64,000 nucleotides of DNA from Streptococcus cristatus ATCC 51100 (GTDB lineage Bacteria; Bacillota; Bacilli; Lactobacillales; Streptococcaceae), in the NCBI RefSeq assembly GCF_011612585.1, contig NZ_CP050133.1, positions 372,001-436,000 of the forward strand, given 5' to 3'. Every line of letters starts with the position of its first letter. The stretch's first letter is position 1. The notes under the pieces are model-generated. The model ran no database searches. It was given only the letters and a program-made list of their open reading frames with translations, and was not told the DNA's origin. The translations under genes and the position numbers were made by a program. Below, in pieces: positions 7,514-17,018 of this stretch.

Positions 7514-7690
7514 GAGTGGGACAGAAATCGGTAATTCGTTAGAATTCGATTTCGTCGTCCCACCTCCGCACAGTTGAGTAGGGCTGTAAAAGTTGATGAA
7601 ATCAGCGTAGTAGAGCCCACTCAACCACTGCGTCTTTGCTCGACAATCCAAAGACAATTGAGAGGCTAGGACTTTTGCCCCACTCTCTTT
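7514..7690 (+). repeat. Structured intergenic repeat, copy 1 of 5
   Basis: About 175 nt. It begins GAGTGGGACAGAAATCGG and ends TTTTGCCCCACTCTC. Three stems are seen: GTGGGAC..GTCCCAC with inner AAATCG/CGATTT and AATTC/GAATT; GTTGAGTAGGGCT..AGCCCACTCAAC with inner TGAT/ATCA; and a terminator-like end. The other copies are near 35243, 44076, 49411 and 55050. It lies 10 bases after fakA, in the same orientation. Minus-strand ORFs reading SGLYYADFI across these copies are artefacts of the repeat. Confidence 0.85.
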
Positions 7691-7711
7691 GATTTTTTTA
7701 TATGTAAGATT

Positions 7712-7740
7712 TAGACAAGATAGTGGTATTATGGTATACT
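7712..7740 (+). promoter_or_regulatory. Promoter of the lipoprotein gene
   Basis: TAGACA at 7712-7717, 17 bases, TATACT at 7735-7740, with the ATG 28 bases further on. Confidence 0.6.
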
Positions 7741-7767
7741 GGAAAAAATAAAAAGAAAAGGTGTACT

Positions 7768-8358
7768 ATGAAAAAGTTATTTATTCTAGTTATTTCTGCT
7801 TCTGTATTATTGACAGGATGTGTAGTTCCGAAATTTGGCAAGCATCGTCCAAAGGCTCCAGCTGAATCAAGAGTTGCTGAAACGAGCTCAAGTTCCAGCT
7901 CCAGTGATTCATCTTCTTACTCACTTCCTGAAAGCAAAGAGATTGTTTCTAAAACCTTGGTCGGAGACCTTAAAGGTATCCATCATCGCGACACGGTGAC
8001 CTATCAGGGAGACAAGCTCTTGAAACTACGAATGGAGCTACTGAGCGACTTGCCAGAAGAAGCCAGTGGAGCTGCAGCTACTATGAGCCCAGAGGAAATG
8101 ACAGCTATCATCCGAGAAGGCATGGAATCAGAACCAAACTATGTGGAAGCTAGGAATATGGAAGGAGTGACGATTGAATACTCCGTAACAGCTGATAAGA
8201 AACTACAGGCCATAGTTGATCTGGATTTTGAGAAAATGGATGTAGCGAAAGCAGCGAGTCTATCTTTCTTTAAAGACTTGGGGCTTAATGACATAAAAGA
8301 CGCTTCTCCTTCAATGTTTATCCTAGGGATGAAATTGGGCGGCTTGAAAGAAGAATAA
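7768..8358 (+). CDS. Secreted lipoprotein of unknown function (DUF1307-like)
   Basis: 196 residues from ATG 7768. The signal peptide is MKKLFILVISASVLL and the lipobox is LLTGC, with the lipidated Cys near residue 17. A Ser-rich linker (about 40-55) leads to a compact domain: VGDLKGIHHRDTVTYQGDKLLKLRMELL resembles the DUF1307/YehR fold of small lipoproteins, though I am not certain. It would sit on the outer face of the membrane. It is monocistronic, with its own promoter. Confidence 0.8.
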   Translation: MKKLFILVISASVLLTGCVVPKFGKHRPKAPAESRVAETSSSSSSSDSSSYSLPESKEIVSKTLVGDLKGIHHRDTVTYQGDKLLKLRMELLSDLPEEASGAAATMSPEEMTAIIREGMESEPNYVEARNMEGVTIEYSVTADKKLQAIVDLDFEKMDVAKAASLSFFKDLGLNDIKDASPSMFILGMKLGGLKEE

Positions 8359-8402
8359 GAATATTTAAAAGGCGAGTCATCTCGTCTTTTTTGCTGTCTA
8401 GA

Positions 8403-8467
8403 ATGACATTTGTCATATAGTCCAATGACAAAATCATCTAGTCGGAAGAGGGAGGAAGTTCTATAAT
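8403..8467 (+). promoter_or_regulatory. Palindromic operator and activator-type promoter of the ABC/two-component operon
   Basis: ATGACA-TT-TGTCAT (8403-8416) is a perfect palindrome, followed by a third half-site ATGACA at 8425-8430. TATAAT lies at 8462-8467, with no recognisable -35 at the right distance. NarL/DesR-type regulators bind such palindromes, and the operon's last gene encodes one; control by it is inferred. Confidence 0.6.
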
Positions 8468-8501
8468 ACAAGTAAGAAATGAAGAAATTAGGAGTGGTTA
8501 C

Positions 8502-8684
8502 ATGAAAATGTGGTTGATAAAAGTAACAGTCTTGAGTCTTGTTGGGATGATGTTTTACCAGTTGGCAAGAATGGACGGAGCGGAACTTTACCACTTTTCT
8601 TGGGAAATTTTTGCTGGCTTGGGAATGGCTGGCTATGTTCTAAAGGAAGTGACCAAGTTAGGAAAGAAGGTAGAGAAGAAATGA
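8502..8684 (+). CDS. Small membrane protein, first gene of the ABC/two-component operon
   Basis: 60 residues with a clear ribosome site (AGGAG) before ATG 8502. Two hydrophobic stretches (about 4-21 and 32-50) and a Lys-rich tail (KLGKKVEKK) predict a two-helix membrane protein with the tail inside. No family recognised. Its stop overlaps the next start (ATGA), so the two tiny proteins are translationally coupled and probably act together, perhaps as sensors or accessory units for the transporter and kinase downstream. Confidence 0.75.
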   Translation: MKMWLIKVTVLSLVGMMFYQLARMDGAELYHFSWEIFAGLGMAGYVLKEVTKLGKKVEKK

Positions 8685-8875
8685 AAAGATACTTGTCCAT
8701 CCTATTTATTGGATTTTCAGCTGCTTTATGGATTCTGCAGATGGCGACAGGTCTCTTGTTGGAATTTCTACCCCAGCAATTCTATCTAGGTATCTGGGGA
8801 GTGATTCTAGTTGTCTTTGTCATCTGGCCGCTCATCTATGATTTTATTAAGGAGGAAGATCATGAAATTGATTGA
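8681..8875 (+). CDS. Small membrane protein, second gene of the ABC/two-component operon
   Basis: 64 residues, MKRYLSILFIGFSAALWILQ onward. Two membrane helices (about 4-25, 32-54) end in FIKEEDHEID. It begins inside the stop of the previous gene and overlaps the start of the ATPase gene by 14 bases. A longer upstream in-frame start at 8510 would run through the previous gene and is rejected. Family unknown. Confidence 0.75.
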   Translation: MKRYLSILFIGFSAALWILQMATGLLLEFLPQQFYLGIWGVILVVFVIWPLIYDFIKEEDHEID

Positions 8876-9737
8876 AGTGAAAAAGCTATCTAAAAGCATT
8901 CGGGGGAAAGAGATTTTGCGCCACATTTCCTTTGACATTGAAGAAGGGGATTGTGTGGCTCTGATTGGCCCCAACGGAGCTGGCAAAACAACTCTGATGG
9001 ACTGTCTCCTAGGCGATAAATTCCTGACTTCTGGTCAAGCCCAGATTCAAGGGTTAAAGCCGACAGATAATCGTTTGAAAGAGATGGTTGCCATTTTGCC
9101 TCAGGAAAATACAGTGGTGGGAGATTTGAAAGTCAAGGAACTCCTTGCTTTCTTTCGCTCTATCTATCCTAACAGCCTGTCTGAAGAGGAAATCGATGCC
9201 TTGTTGGGCTTTTCTGACAAGCAAAAAAACCAGCTAGCTGCCAAGCTTTCTGGTGGTCAAAAACGTCTCTTCTCCTTTATCTTATCCTTGATTGGCCGTC
9301 CAAAGATCCTCTTCTTGGATGAACCGACTTCGGCCATGGACACCTCGACCCGCCAGCATTTCTGGGAAATAGTGGACCAGCTCAAGAAGCAAGGCGTGAC
9401 CATTGTCTATTCTTCCCATTACATTGAAGAAGTGGAGCATACAGCTGACAGGATTTTGGTGCTTCATAAGGGAGAGCTAATCCGCGACACCACGCCTTAT
9501 GCCATGCGCAAGGAAGAGCAGGAAAAACACTTCACACTGCCCCTTTCCTATAAAGAAATCGTGGAAAAGATAGCTGGTGTGACAGAGATTGAAATCAAGC
9601 AAAAGGCGCTATCTTTTGCGACCAAGGATGCCAGTCAAGTCTGGCAAATTCTGCAGGAGCATGGCTGTACGATTGAAGAAATCGAAGTCCGCAATCGCAC
9701 CCTGCTGGATAGTATTTTTGAGACGACACAAGAGTAA
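8862..9737 (+). CDS. ABC transporter ATP-binding protein
   Basis: 291 residues from ATG 8862, preceded by AAGGAGG. Walker A is GPNGAGKTT (36-44), the signature is LSGGQKR, Walker B is ILFLDEPTSAMD, and the switch His is in YSSHYIEEVEH. The C-terminal about 70 residues are the extra domain common in ABC-2 exporters (CcmA/NatA/LnrL type). With the next gene it forms a simple exporter. Genes of this type paired with DesK/DesR-like systems often give resistance to membrane-active compounds, but the substrate here is unknown. Confidence 0.9.
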   Translation: MKLIEVKKLSKSIRGKEILRHISFDIEEGDCVALIGPNGAGKTTLMDCLLGDKFLTSGQAQIQGLKPTDNRLKEMVAILPQENTVVGDLKVKELLAFFRSIYPNSLSEEEIDALLGFSDKQKNQLAAKLSGGQKRLFSFILSLIGRPKILFLDEPTSAMDTSTRQHFWEIVDQLKKQGVTIVYSSHYIEEVEHTADRILVLHKGELIRDTTPYAMRKEEQEKHFTLPLSYKEIVEKIAGVTEIEIKQKALSFATKDASQVWQILQEHGCTIEEIEVRNRTLLDSIFETTQE

Positions 9738-9748
9738 AGGAGAGCATT

Positions 9749-10483
9749 ATGAAAAATATGGTTAGTTTAATGAAAATGGAGTTGATTTTGATGAAGCGGC
9801 AGGCGGCTTACTACCTGCTCTCTATCGGTCTGCCCAGCGTGTTCTATCTGATCTTTTCAGGAATAATGTCAGGTTCTGATGTACCGGCGCTTGTGCTCCG
9901 AACCTATCTCTTTTCTATGACACTTTTTAGTATCATGTCTAGTGCCTTTTTTAGCATTCCTAGCACCTTGCAGTCGGACAAGACCAATAACTGGCAAAAA
10001 TTGATTCAGCATTCGCCCGTTTCTATGGTAGAATATTATATATCAAAGCTTTTCAGTGCTTTACTGACCTTTCTGCTTTCCATCATCGTTGTCTTCTCTG
10101 TTGGACATTTCGTTCGTGGAGTCAATATGCCCATGATGGACTGGCTGGCGATTGCCCTAATTCTTTTGGTCGGTAGTATGGTCTTTATCGCCATGGGCGT
10201 CTTGGTCAGTCTCCTGCCCAGTGCCCAGCTCATGTCGGTCGTAGGCAATATCGTTTATATGGCTTTAGCGGTCTTGGGTGGGCTTTGGTTTCCGCTGACT
10301 ATGTTTCCAGACTGGTTGCAATCTATCGGCAAGCTAACTCCGAGTTACCAGCTCATGCAGGTGGTTTCTGCCTATTTGGAACACCATGACTGGAATGTCT
10401 CTGCCATGCTAATCGTCCTAGCCTATACCATATTCTTTAGCATTTTAGTCCTTCAGCTCAAAAAACGGATTGAGGTTAAATAG
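9749..10483 (+). CDS. ABC-2 type permease
   Basis: 244 residues with six predicted membrane helices (about 20-40, 55-75, 100-122, 135-160, 165-190, 215-235) and the ABC-2 pattern, including the conserved PxWxxxI-like VLGGLWFPLTMFPDWLQSIGKLTPSYQLMQ before the last helix. It lies 11 bases after the ATPase gene and is its membrane partner. Transport direction (export) follows from the family. Confidence 0.88.
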   Translation: MKNMVSLMKMELILMKRQAAYYLLSIGLPSVFYLIFSGIMSGSDVPALVLRTYLFSMTLFSIMSSAFFSIPSTLQSDKTNNWQKLIQHSPVSMVEYYISKLFSALLTFLLSIIVVFSVGHFVRGVNMPMMDWLAIALILLVGSMVFIAMGVLVSLLPSAQLMSVVGNIVYMALAVLGGLWFPLTMFPDWLQSIGKLTPSYQLMQVVSAYLEHHDWNVSAMLIVLAYTIFFSILVLQLKKRIEVK

Positions 10484-10487
10484 TTTT

Positions 10488-11594
10488 ATGTGGGAAAAGT
10501 TCAAAAACATACATCATATGTTTCATATTTCTCTGGTCTTTATCATCTTTCCAATAGCGGGTGTCATCAGCGGTGAATACCCGCTTTTGACTTTGCTTTG
10601 GACAGCATTGTTTATAGGGGCTTACTATACCATCCTCACAGAGAAAAAGCCTTTCTACCAGGCTCTGTCCTGGTGGATCATGCTTGCCTACATTTTTTAT
10701 ACTCCCATTTGGCTGAGTGTGGGCTTCGTGTGGTATATTTTTTATTTGTCCAATCTTCTAGTTTATCATTATAAGGAAATTTCCTTTACATCTTGGCGCT
10801 TCTGGACTTTCTTAGCTATCCAACCGGCTCTTCTGGTCGGGTTGTATCTGCAACATCAATTGAACACTGGCTATCTGGTCTTTTTCTCAACGACCTTTCT
10901 CTTTTCGGATTTCTTGACCCTAGGTCTGCATCGTATCCAAGTCGCTGAACAGCTTAAGGAAGAAAAAAGCAAGCAGAACGCTCAGCTCAATCTTTTCTTA
11001 GCGGAAAATGAGCGCAATCGAATTGGACGGGATTTACATGATAGTTTGGGCCATACCTTTGCCATGCTTAGTGTCAAGACGGAACTGGCCCAGCAATTCC
11101 TGCAAATGGAGGCCTACGAGCAGGCGGAGAAAGAGATGGAAGAAGTGCGACGGATCAGTAAGCAGGCCATGGCTGATGTTCGACGGATTGTAGACAATCT
11201 CAAGACGCGGACGCTAGATGAAGAATTAGCAACAATTCGAACCATGCTGGAAATGAGCGATATTGACTTGGAGCTTCATAATCAGCTCAATGTTGCCAGC
11301 ATCCCTACGGAAATGCAGTTTACCATTAGTATGATTTTGTTGGAATTAGCAACCAATATTATCAAGCATGCAGAGGCCAAGAAGTCCAGAATTGATTTGT
11401 ATAGTCAGGATCGAGATTTGATCTTGGAAGTTGAAGATGACGGCCGAGGTTTTAAGCAAGTGACAGGCCAAGACTTGCATTCGGTACGTGAGCGCTTGGA
11501 GGGGCTTGACGGTAGCCTGGAAGTCATCAGCAATCACAAGCCGACCATTATTCGCGTGCGCTTGCCGTACAGGATTAAAGGAGACGAGCGATGA
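10488..11594 (+). CDS. DesK-like sensor histidine kinase
   Basis: 368 residues from ATG 10488 (TTG 10470, inside the permease, is the alternative). The first about 150 residues are five or six short membrane helices with almost no external loop, typical of intramembrane-sensing kinases. The HisKA_3 dimerisation box is [15 protein letters not shown], with the phospho-accepting His in RDLHDS. The ATPase domain shows [15 protein letters not shown] (N box) and VEDDGRGF (G1). It would phosphorylate the response regulator encoded next, with a 4-base overlap (ATGA). Confidence 0.92.
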   Translation: MWEKFKNIHHMFHISLVFIIFPIAGVISGEYPLLTLLWTALFIGAYYTILTEKKPFYQALSWWIMLAYIFYTPIWLSVGFVWYIFYLSNLLVYHYKEISFTSWRFWTFLAIQPALLVGLYLQHQLNTGYLVFFSTTFLFSDFLTLGLHRIQVAEQLKEEKSKQNAQLNLFLAENERNRIGRDLHDSLGHTFAMLSVKTELAQQFLQMEAYEQAEKEMEEVRRISKQAMADVRRIVDNLKTRTLDEELATIRTMLEMSDIDLELHNQLNVASIPTEMQFTISMILLELATNIIKHAEAKKSRIDLYSQDRDLILEVEDDGRGFKQVTGQDLHSVRERLEGLDGSLEVISNHKPTIIRVRLPYRIKGDER

Positions 11595-12190
11595 AGATAT
11601 TATTAGCAGAAGATCAGAGTATGCTGCGGGATGCCCTTAGCCAGCTCTTGCAGTTGCAGCCGGATGTTACTAGTGTTTCTCAAGCGGCAGATGGTCGTGA
11701 AGCTATGGAGCTACTCAAGACCAATCCAGTCGATGTGGCTATCTTGGATGTAGAGATGCCCTATCAGACAGGGCTGGATGTCCTAGAATGGGTGAAGGAG
11801 CATCAGCCAGCTGTCAAGGTCATCATTGTGACGACTTTTAAGCGGCCAGGTTATTTTGAGCGAGCGGTCAAGGCGGATGTTGATGCTTATGTACTCAAGG
11901 AGCGGAGCATTGCGGATCTGATGAAAACTATCCACACGGTCTTGGCTGGGCAAAAAGAATATTCGCCTGAACTTATGGAAGTGCTGATGACTCATAAAAA
12001 TCCCCTCTCCCATCAGGAGCTTCTAGTCTTAGAGGCAGCAGCAACTGGGCTTTCTAATAAAGAAATTGCTGAAAAACTCTATTTATCAAATGGAACTATT
12101 CGCAACTATATGTCGACCATCCTGACTAAGCTAGCAGCAGACAATCGTACGGAAGCTGTCCGAATTGCTCAAGATCAAGGATGGATATAA
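11591..12190 (+). CDS. NarL/LuxR-family response regulator
   Basis: 199 residues. Receiver domain 1-120 has acidic pocket E7/D8, phospho-acceptor Asp53 (VAILDVEMP) and Lys in YVLKERS. The C-terminal GerE-type helix-turn-helix is [28 protein letters not shown]. It is the cognate partner of the overlapping kinase gene. The palindrome at 8403 is a reasonable target. Confidence 0.93.
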   Translation: MKILLAEDQSMLRDALSQLLQLQPDVTSVSQAADGREAMELLKTNPVDVAILDVEMPYQTGLDVLEWVKEHQPAVKVIIVTTFKRPGYFERAVKADVDAYVLKERSIADLMKTIHTVLAGQKEYSPELMEVLMTHKNPLSHQELLVLEAAATGLSNKEIAEKLYLSNGTIRNYMSTILTKLAADNRTEAVRIAQDQGWI

Positions 12191-12197
12191 GATAACT

Positions 12198-12232
12198 ATC
12201 TCGCTACATTCGGATTTAGCGGGATTTTCTTA
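12198..12232 (+). terminator. Terminator of the ABC/two-component operon
   Basis: TCTCGCTA and TAGCGGGA form a stem (one G-T pair), followed by TTTTCTTATC. Confidence 0.6.
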
Positions 12233-12270
12233 TCTTTTTCAATCAGAATGAAAAAAAACATCCGCGATAC

Positions 12271-12298
12271 TTGCAATTTTTTTCAAAAATGTTATCAT
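12271..12298 (+). promoter_or_regulatory. Promoter of the ilv operon
   Basis: TTGCAA at 12271-12276, 16 bases, TATCAT at 12293-12298. Confidence 0.6.
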
Positions 12299-12314
12299 AG
12301 TAGAAAGCTTTTTG

Positions 12315-12329
12315 AATTTTTAGAAAATT
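12315..12329 (+). promoter_or_regulatory. CodY box upstream of ilvB
   Basis: AATTTTTAGAAAATT matches the CodY consensus AATTTTCWGAAAATT at 14 of 15 positions. It lies just downstream of the predicted -10, where bound CodY (activated by branched-chain amino acids and, in some species, GTP) would block initiation or elongation. Confidence 0.75.
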
Positions 12330-12351
12330 GTAAATAAATGAAAGGGGAAAT

Positions 12352-14052
12352 ATGGAAAGAATCCAATTAGAAACTCCTAAGTCCGGCTCGCAGCTGGTCT
12401 TGGAAACCTTGAAAAATCTTGGTGTTGATACTATTTTCGGCTATCCTGGTGGTGCAGTCTTGCCCCTCTATGATGCTATTTATAGCTTTAAAGGTATCCG
12501 CCATATTCTTGGTCGCCATGAGCAGGGGTGTGTTCATGAAGCAGAAGGCTACGCTAAGTCTACTGGGAAAATTGGTGTGGCCGTTGTAACCAGTGGTCCG
12601 GGGGCAACCAATGCCATTACTGGGATAGCCGACGCTATGAGTGACAGTGTTCCCCTTTTGGTTTTTACTGGGCAGGTAGCGACGCCAGGCATTGGTAAGG
12701 ATGCCTTTCAAGAAGCAGACATTGTCGGTATTACTACTCCCATCACTAAGTACAATTATCAGGTACGGGAGACGGCAGGCATACCAAGAATCATTACGGA
12801 GGCTATTCATATTGCGACCACAGGTCGTCCAGGGCCAGTCGTCATTGATTTGCCAAAGGATGTCTCAGCTCTGGATACGGACTTTATCTATGACACTCAG
12901 TTGCATCTGCCAAGCTATCAACCAACAATTGAGCCTAATGAATTACAGATTAAGAAGATTCTTAAACAGCTTTCTAAGGCTAAAAAACCCGTTCTTCTTT
13001 CTGGTGGCGGTATTAGCTATGCAGGAGCAGCAGCGGAGATGGTTGCTTTTGCGGAGCGGTATCAGATTCCAGTAGTGACCTCATTGTTGGGTCAGGGAAC
13101 GATTGCGACAGATCATCCTTTGTTCTTAGGTATGGGTGGCATGCATGGTTCTTTCGCGGCTAATATTGCTATGACGGAAGCAGACTTCATGATTAGCATT
13201 GGATGTCGTTTTGATGACCGTCTGACTGGTAATCCTAAGACCTTTGCTAAAAGTGCTAAGGTGGCCCACATTGATATCGATCCAGCAGAGATCGGTAAAA
13301 TCATCAGCGTGGATATTCCTATTGTAGGAGATGCCAAGAAAGCTTTGCAAATGTTGCTTGAAGAAGAGCAAGTGCACAACAATACCAGCAAGTGGATAGA
13401 AAAGGTGACACGAGACAAGGAGCGGGTGCGCTCCTATGATAAGAAGGAACGAGTTGTCCAACCTCAGGCTGTTATTGAGCGCGTGGGTGAGTTGACCAAG
13501 GGAGACGCTATTGTAGTAACGGACGTTGGCCAGCACCAAATGTGGACAGCCCAGTATTATCCTTATCGCAACGAGCGTCAGCTAGTTACGTCTGGTGGTC
13601 TGGGAACCATGGGCTTTGGTGTTCCAGCAGCGATTGGAGCCAAGATTGCCAATCCAGATAAGGAAGTAGTTCTCTTCGTTGGAGATGGCGGCTACCAGAT
13701 GACCAATCAAGAGATGGCTATCCTAAATATCTACAAGATTCCGATTAAGGTTATCATGCTCAATAATCATTCGTTGGGGATGGTTCGTCAGTGGCAGGAA
13801 GCCTTCTATGATGGTCGGACCTCCGAGTCAGTCTTTGACAGTTTGCCAGATTTTCAGCTCATGGCTCAGGCTTATGGTGTCAAATCCTATAAATTTGATA
13901 ATCCCGAGACTATTGCTCAAGATTTGGAAGTCCTAAAGGAAGATATACCGATGTTTATCGAGGTAGATATTTCTCGCAAGGAGCATGTGCTTCCAATGGT
14001 GCCAGCTGGCAAGAGCAATCATGAGATGTTGGGGGTGAAGTTCCATGCGTAG
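12352..14052 (+). CDS. ilvB: Acetolactate synthase, large (catalytic) subunit
   Basis: 566 residues, full length. ThDP enzyme of isoleucine/valine/leucine synthesis, condensing pyruvate with pyruvate or 2-ketobutyrate. The catalytic Glu is in LGRHEQGCVHEAEGYAK. The FAD/central domain is present. The ThDP-Mg motif is GDGGYQMTNQEMAILNIYKIPIKVIMLNN. It overlaps ilvN by 8 bases. Expression is probably repressed by CodY (box at 12315). Confidence 0.97.
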   Translation: MERIQLETPKSGSQLVLETLKNLGVDTIFGYPGGAVLPLYDAIYSFKGIRHILGRHEQGCVHEAEGYAKSTGKIGVAVVTSGPGATNAITGIADAMSDSVPLLVFTGQVATPGIGKDAFQEADIVGITTPITKYNYQVRETAGIPRIITEAIHIATTGRPGPVVIDLPKDVSALDTDFIYDTQLHLPSYQPTIEPNELQIKKILKQLSKAKKPVLLSGGGISYAGAAAEMVAFAERYQIPVVTSLLGQGTIATDHPLFLGMGGMHGSFAANIAMTEADFMISIGCRFDDRLTGNPKTFAKSAKVAHIDIDPAEIGKIISVDIPIVGDAKKALQMLLEEEQVHNNTSKWIEKVTRDKERVRSYDKKERVVQPQAVIERVGELTKGDAIVVTDVGQHQMWTAQYYPYRNERQLVTSGGLGTMGFGVPAAIGAKIANPDKEVVLFVGDGGYQMTNQEMAILNIYKIPIKVIMLNNHSLGMVRQWQEAFYDGRTSESVFDSLPDFQLMAQAYGVKSYKFDNPETIAQDLEVLKEDIPMFIEVDISRKEHVLPMVPAGKSNHEMLGVKFHA

Positions 14053-14521
14053 AATGTTGACAGCTAAACTCCAAAATCGTTCGGGTGTTCTGAACCGCTT
14101 CACTGGTGTGCTTTCCAGACGTCAGGTCAATATCGAAAGTATCTCTGTAGGTGCGACCGAGGATGAAAATGTTTCTCGGATCACCATTATCATTGATGTA
14201 AATTCCCTCAATGAAGTGGAGCAGATTATCAAGCAGCTTAATCGCCAAATTGATGTGATTCGGGTGCGAGATATTACAGATCATCCTCATCTAGAGCGAG
14301 AAGTTATTTTGATCAAGGTATCGGCACCAGTTGCTAAGCGTGCAGAAATTTTGGCCATTATCCAGCCTTTCCGTGCAACGGTAGTCGATGTGGCACCAAG
14401 CTCGATCACTATCCAGATGACGGGCGATGCAGAAAAGAGCGAAGCGCTCTTACGAGTCATCCGTCCTTACGGCATTCGCAATATCGCACGAACTGGGGCA
14501 ACTGGCTTTACCCGAGATTAA
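14045..14521 (+). CDS. ilvN: Acetolactate synthase, small (regulatory) subunit
   Basis: 158 residues. The N-terminal ACT domain reads RMLTAKLQNRSGVLNRFTGVLSRRQVNIESI and the C-terminal ALS_ss_C domain ends IRPYGIRNIARTGATGF. It binds valine and activates and feedback-controls the large subunit. The overlap with ilvB implies translational coupling and balanced output. Confidence 0.96.
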   Translation: MRRMLTAKLQNRSGVLNRFTGVLSRRQVNIESISVGATEDENVSRITIIIDVNSLNEVEQIIKQLNRQIDVIRVRDITDHPHLEREVILIKVSAPVAKRAEILAIIQPFRATVVDVAPSSITIQMTGDAEKSEALLRVIRPYGIRNIARTGATGFTRD

Positions 14522-14552
14522 GCCAAACCTTAAATTTGTTAAAACAGCCTAA

Positions 14553-15608
<1,056 letters not shown>

Positions 15609-15620
15609 GATTGTGTGGAA

Positions 15621-15651
15621 AACTCAGCTGGGATACCAGCTGAGTTTGTTT
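15621..15651 (+). terminator. Intra-operon hairpin between ilvC and ilvA
   Basis: AACTCAGCTGG-GATA-CCAGCTGAGTT is a perfect 11-bp stem with a 4-base loop followed by TGTTTACC. It looks like a partial terminator lowering ilvA expression relative to ilvBNC. Confidence 0.7.
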
Positions 15652-15674
15652 ACCTCATTTGGAAAGGAAAAGGA

Positions 15675-16925
15675 ATGTTAACAGCAAAAGATATCGTCCG
15701 TGCTCATAAGGTATTAAAAGATGTTGTTGTCAATACACCGCTTGATTATGATCATTACTTGTCAGAGAAGTATGGGGCAAAGATTTATCTTAAAAAGGAA
15801 AATGCCCAACGTGTCCGTTCTTTCAAAATCCGTGGTGCCTATTATGCCATTTCTCAGTTGAGTAAAGAAGAGCGAGAACGTGGGGTTGTCTGCGCTTCTG
15901 CGGGCAATCACGCACAGGGTGTCGCATACACTTGTAATGAAATGAAAATTCCAGCTACTATTTTTATGCCTATCACAACTCCTCAGCAAAAAATTGGACA
16001 GGTTCGTTTCTTTGGTGGCGATTTTGTTACGATTAAGCTAGTAGGAGATACTTTTGATGCTTCTGCTCGGGCGGCTATGGAATTCACACGGATGGAAAAT
16101 CGGACTTTCATCGATCCTTTTGATGATGCTCATGTTCAAGCAGGCCAGGGAACGGTTGCTTATGAAATCCTAGAAGATACAGCTCGGGAGTCCATCAATT
16201 TAGACTTGGTCTTGGTACCAGTAGGAGGCGGCGGTCTCATCGCAGGAGTATCCACTTACATCAAGGAAAGCCAGCCACAAATTGAAGTGATTGGGGTAGA
16301 GGCGAATGGAGCCCGCAGTATGAGAGCAGCTTTTGAAGCAGGCGGTCCTGTCAAACTCAATGAAATTGACAAATTTGCGGACGGTATCGCAGTTCAAAAG
16401 GTAGGGGCCTCTACTTATGAAGCGACGAAGAAGAATGTAGAAACACTTATCGGGGTTGATGAAGGCTTGATTTCAGAAACCTTGATTGATCTCTATTCTA
16501 AACAAGGAATCATCGCAGAGCCTGCTGGTGCAGCTAGCGTAGCAGCCTTAGAAGTGTTGCGAGAATATATTAAAGGAAAAACAGTCTGCTGTATCATTTC
16601 GGGCGGAAATAATGACATTAACCGTATGCCAGAAATGGAAGAGCGTGCCCTTATCTATGATGGTATCAAGCATTATTTTGTAGTGAATTTCCCGCAGCGG
16701 CCAGGTGCTTTACGTGAATTTGTAAATGATATCTTAGGGCCAAATGATGACATCACTCGATTTGAATACATCAAGAGGGCCAGCAAAGGAACCGGACCGG
16801 TCCTGATTGGGATTGCTTTGGCCAATAAGCATGACTATGCAGGCCTGATCAATCGAATTGAGCAGTTTGACCCATCCTTTATCAATTTGAACGGAAATGA
16901 AACGCTTTACAACATGCTAGTCTGA
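15675..16925 (+). CDS. ilvA: Threonine ammonia-lyase (threonine dehydratase), biosynthetic
   Basis: 416 residues from ATG 15675, with GGAAAGGAAAAGG before it. PLP-dependent enzyme deaminating threonine to 2-ketobutyrate, the first step to isoleucine. The PLP Lys lies in RVRSFKIRGAYYA, with the Asn loop SAGNHAQG and the Gly-rich phosphate loop PVGGGGLIAG. The C-terminal ACT-like regulatory domain (about 335-416, FPQRPGALREFVNDILG) is the single-copy form typical of Firmicutes. An in-frame start at 15615 would run through the hairpin and is rejected. Confidence 0.95.
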   Translation: MLTAKDIVRAHKVLKDVVVNTPLDYDHYLSEKYGAKIYLKKENAQRVRSFKIRGAYYAISQLSKEERERGVVCASAGNHAQGVAYTCNEMKIPATIFMPITTPQQKIGQVRFFGGDFVTIKLVGDTFDASARAAMEFTRMENRTFIDPFDDAHVQAGQGTVAYEILEDTARESINLDLVLVPVGGGGLIAGVSTYIKESQPQIEVIGVEANGARSMRAAFEAGGPVKLNEIDKFADGIAVQKVGASTYEATKKNVETLIGVDEGLISETLIDLYSKQGIIAEPAGAASVAALEVLREYIKGKTVCCIISGGNNDINRMPEMEERALIYDGIKHYFVVNFPQRPGALREFVNDILGPNDDITRFEYIKRASKGTGPVLIGIALANKHDYAGLINRIEQFDPSFINLNGNETLYNMLV

Positions 16926-16960
16926 TCCTAAAAATATTTTAGCAAAAGTCCGCTTTTTGA

Positions 16961-16989
16961 TTGCAAGCGATTGAGGACTGTGCTAGAAT
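16961..16989 (+). promoter_or_regulatory. Promoter of the stomatin-like gene
   Basis: TTGCAA (16961-16966), 17 bases, then TAGAAT (16984-16989) with an upstream TG, giving an extended -10. Confidence 0.6.
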
Positions 16990-17018
16990 ATAATATATTA
17001 AATCAAGGAGATGCGCTT

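Noticed and set aside
8510..8875. A 121-aa protein from 8510
   Set aside because: Its first 57 codons lie in another frame of the 8502 gene; the coupled ATG 8681 gives a sensible two-helix protein.
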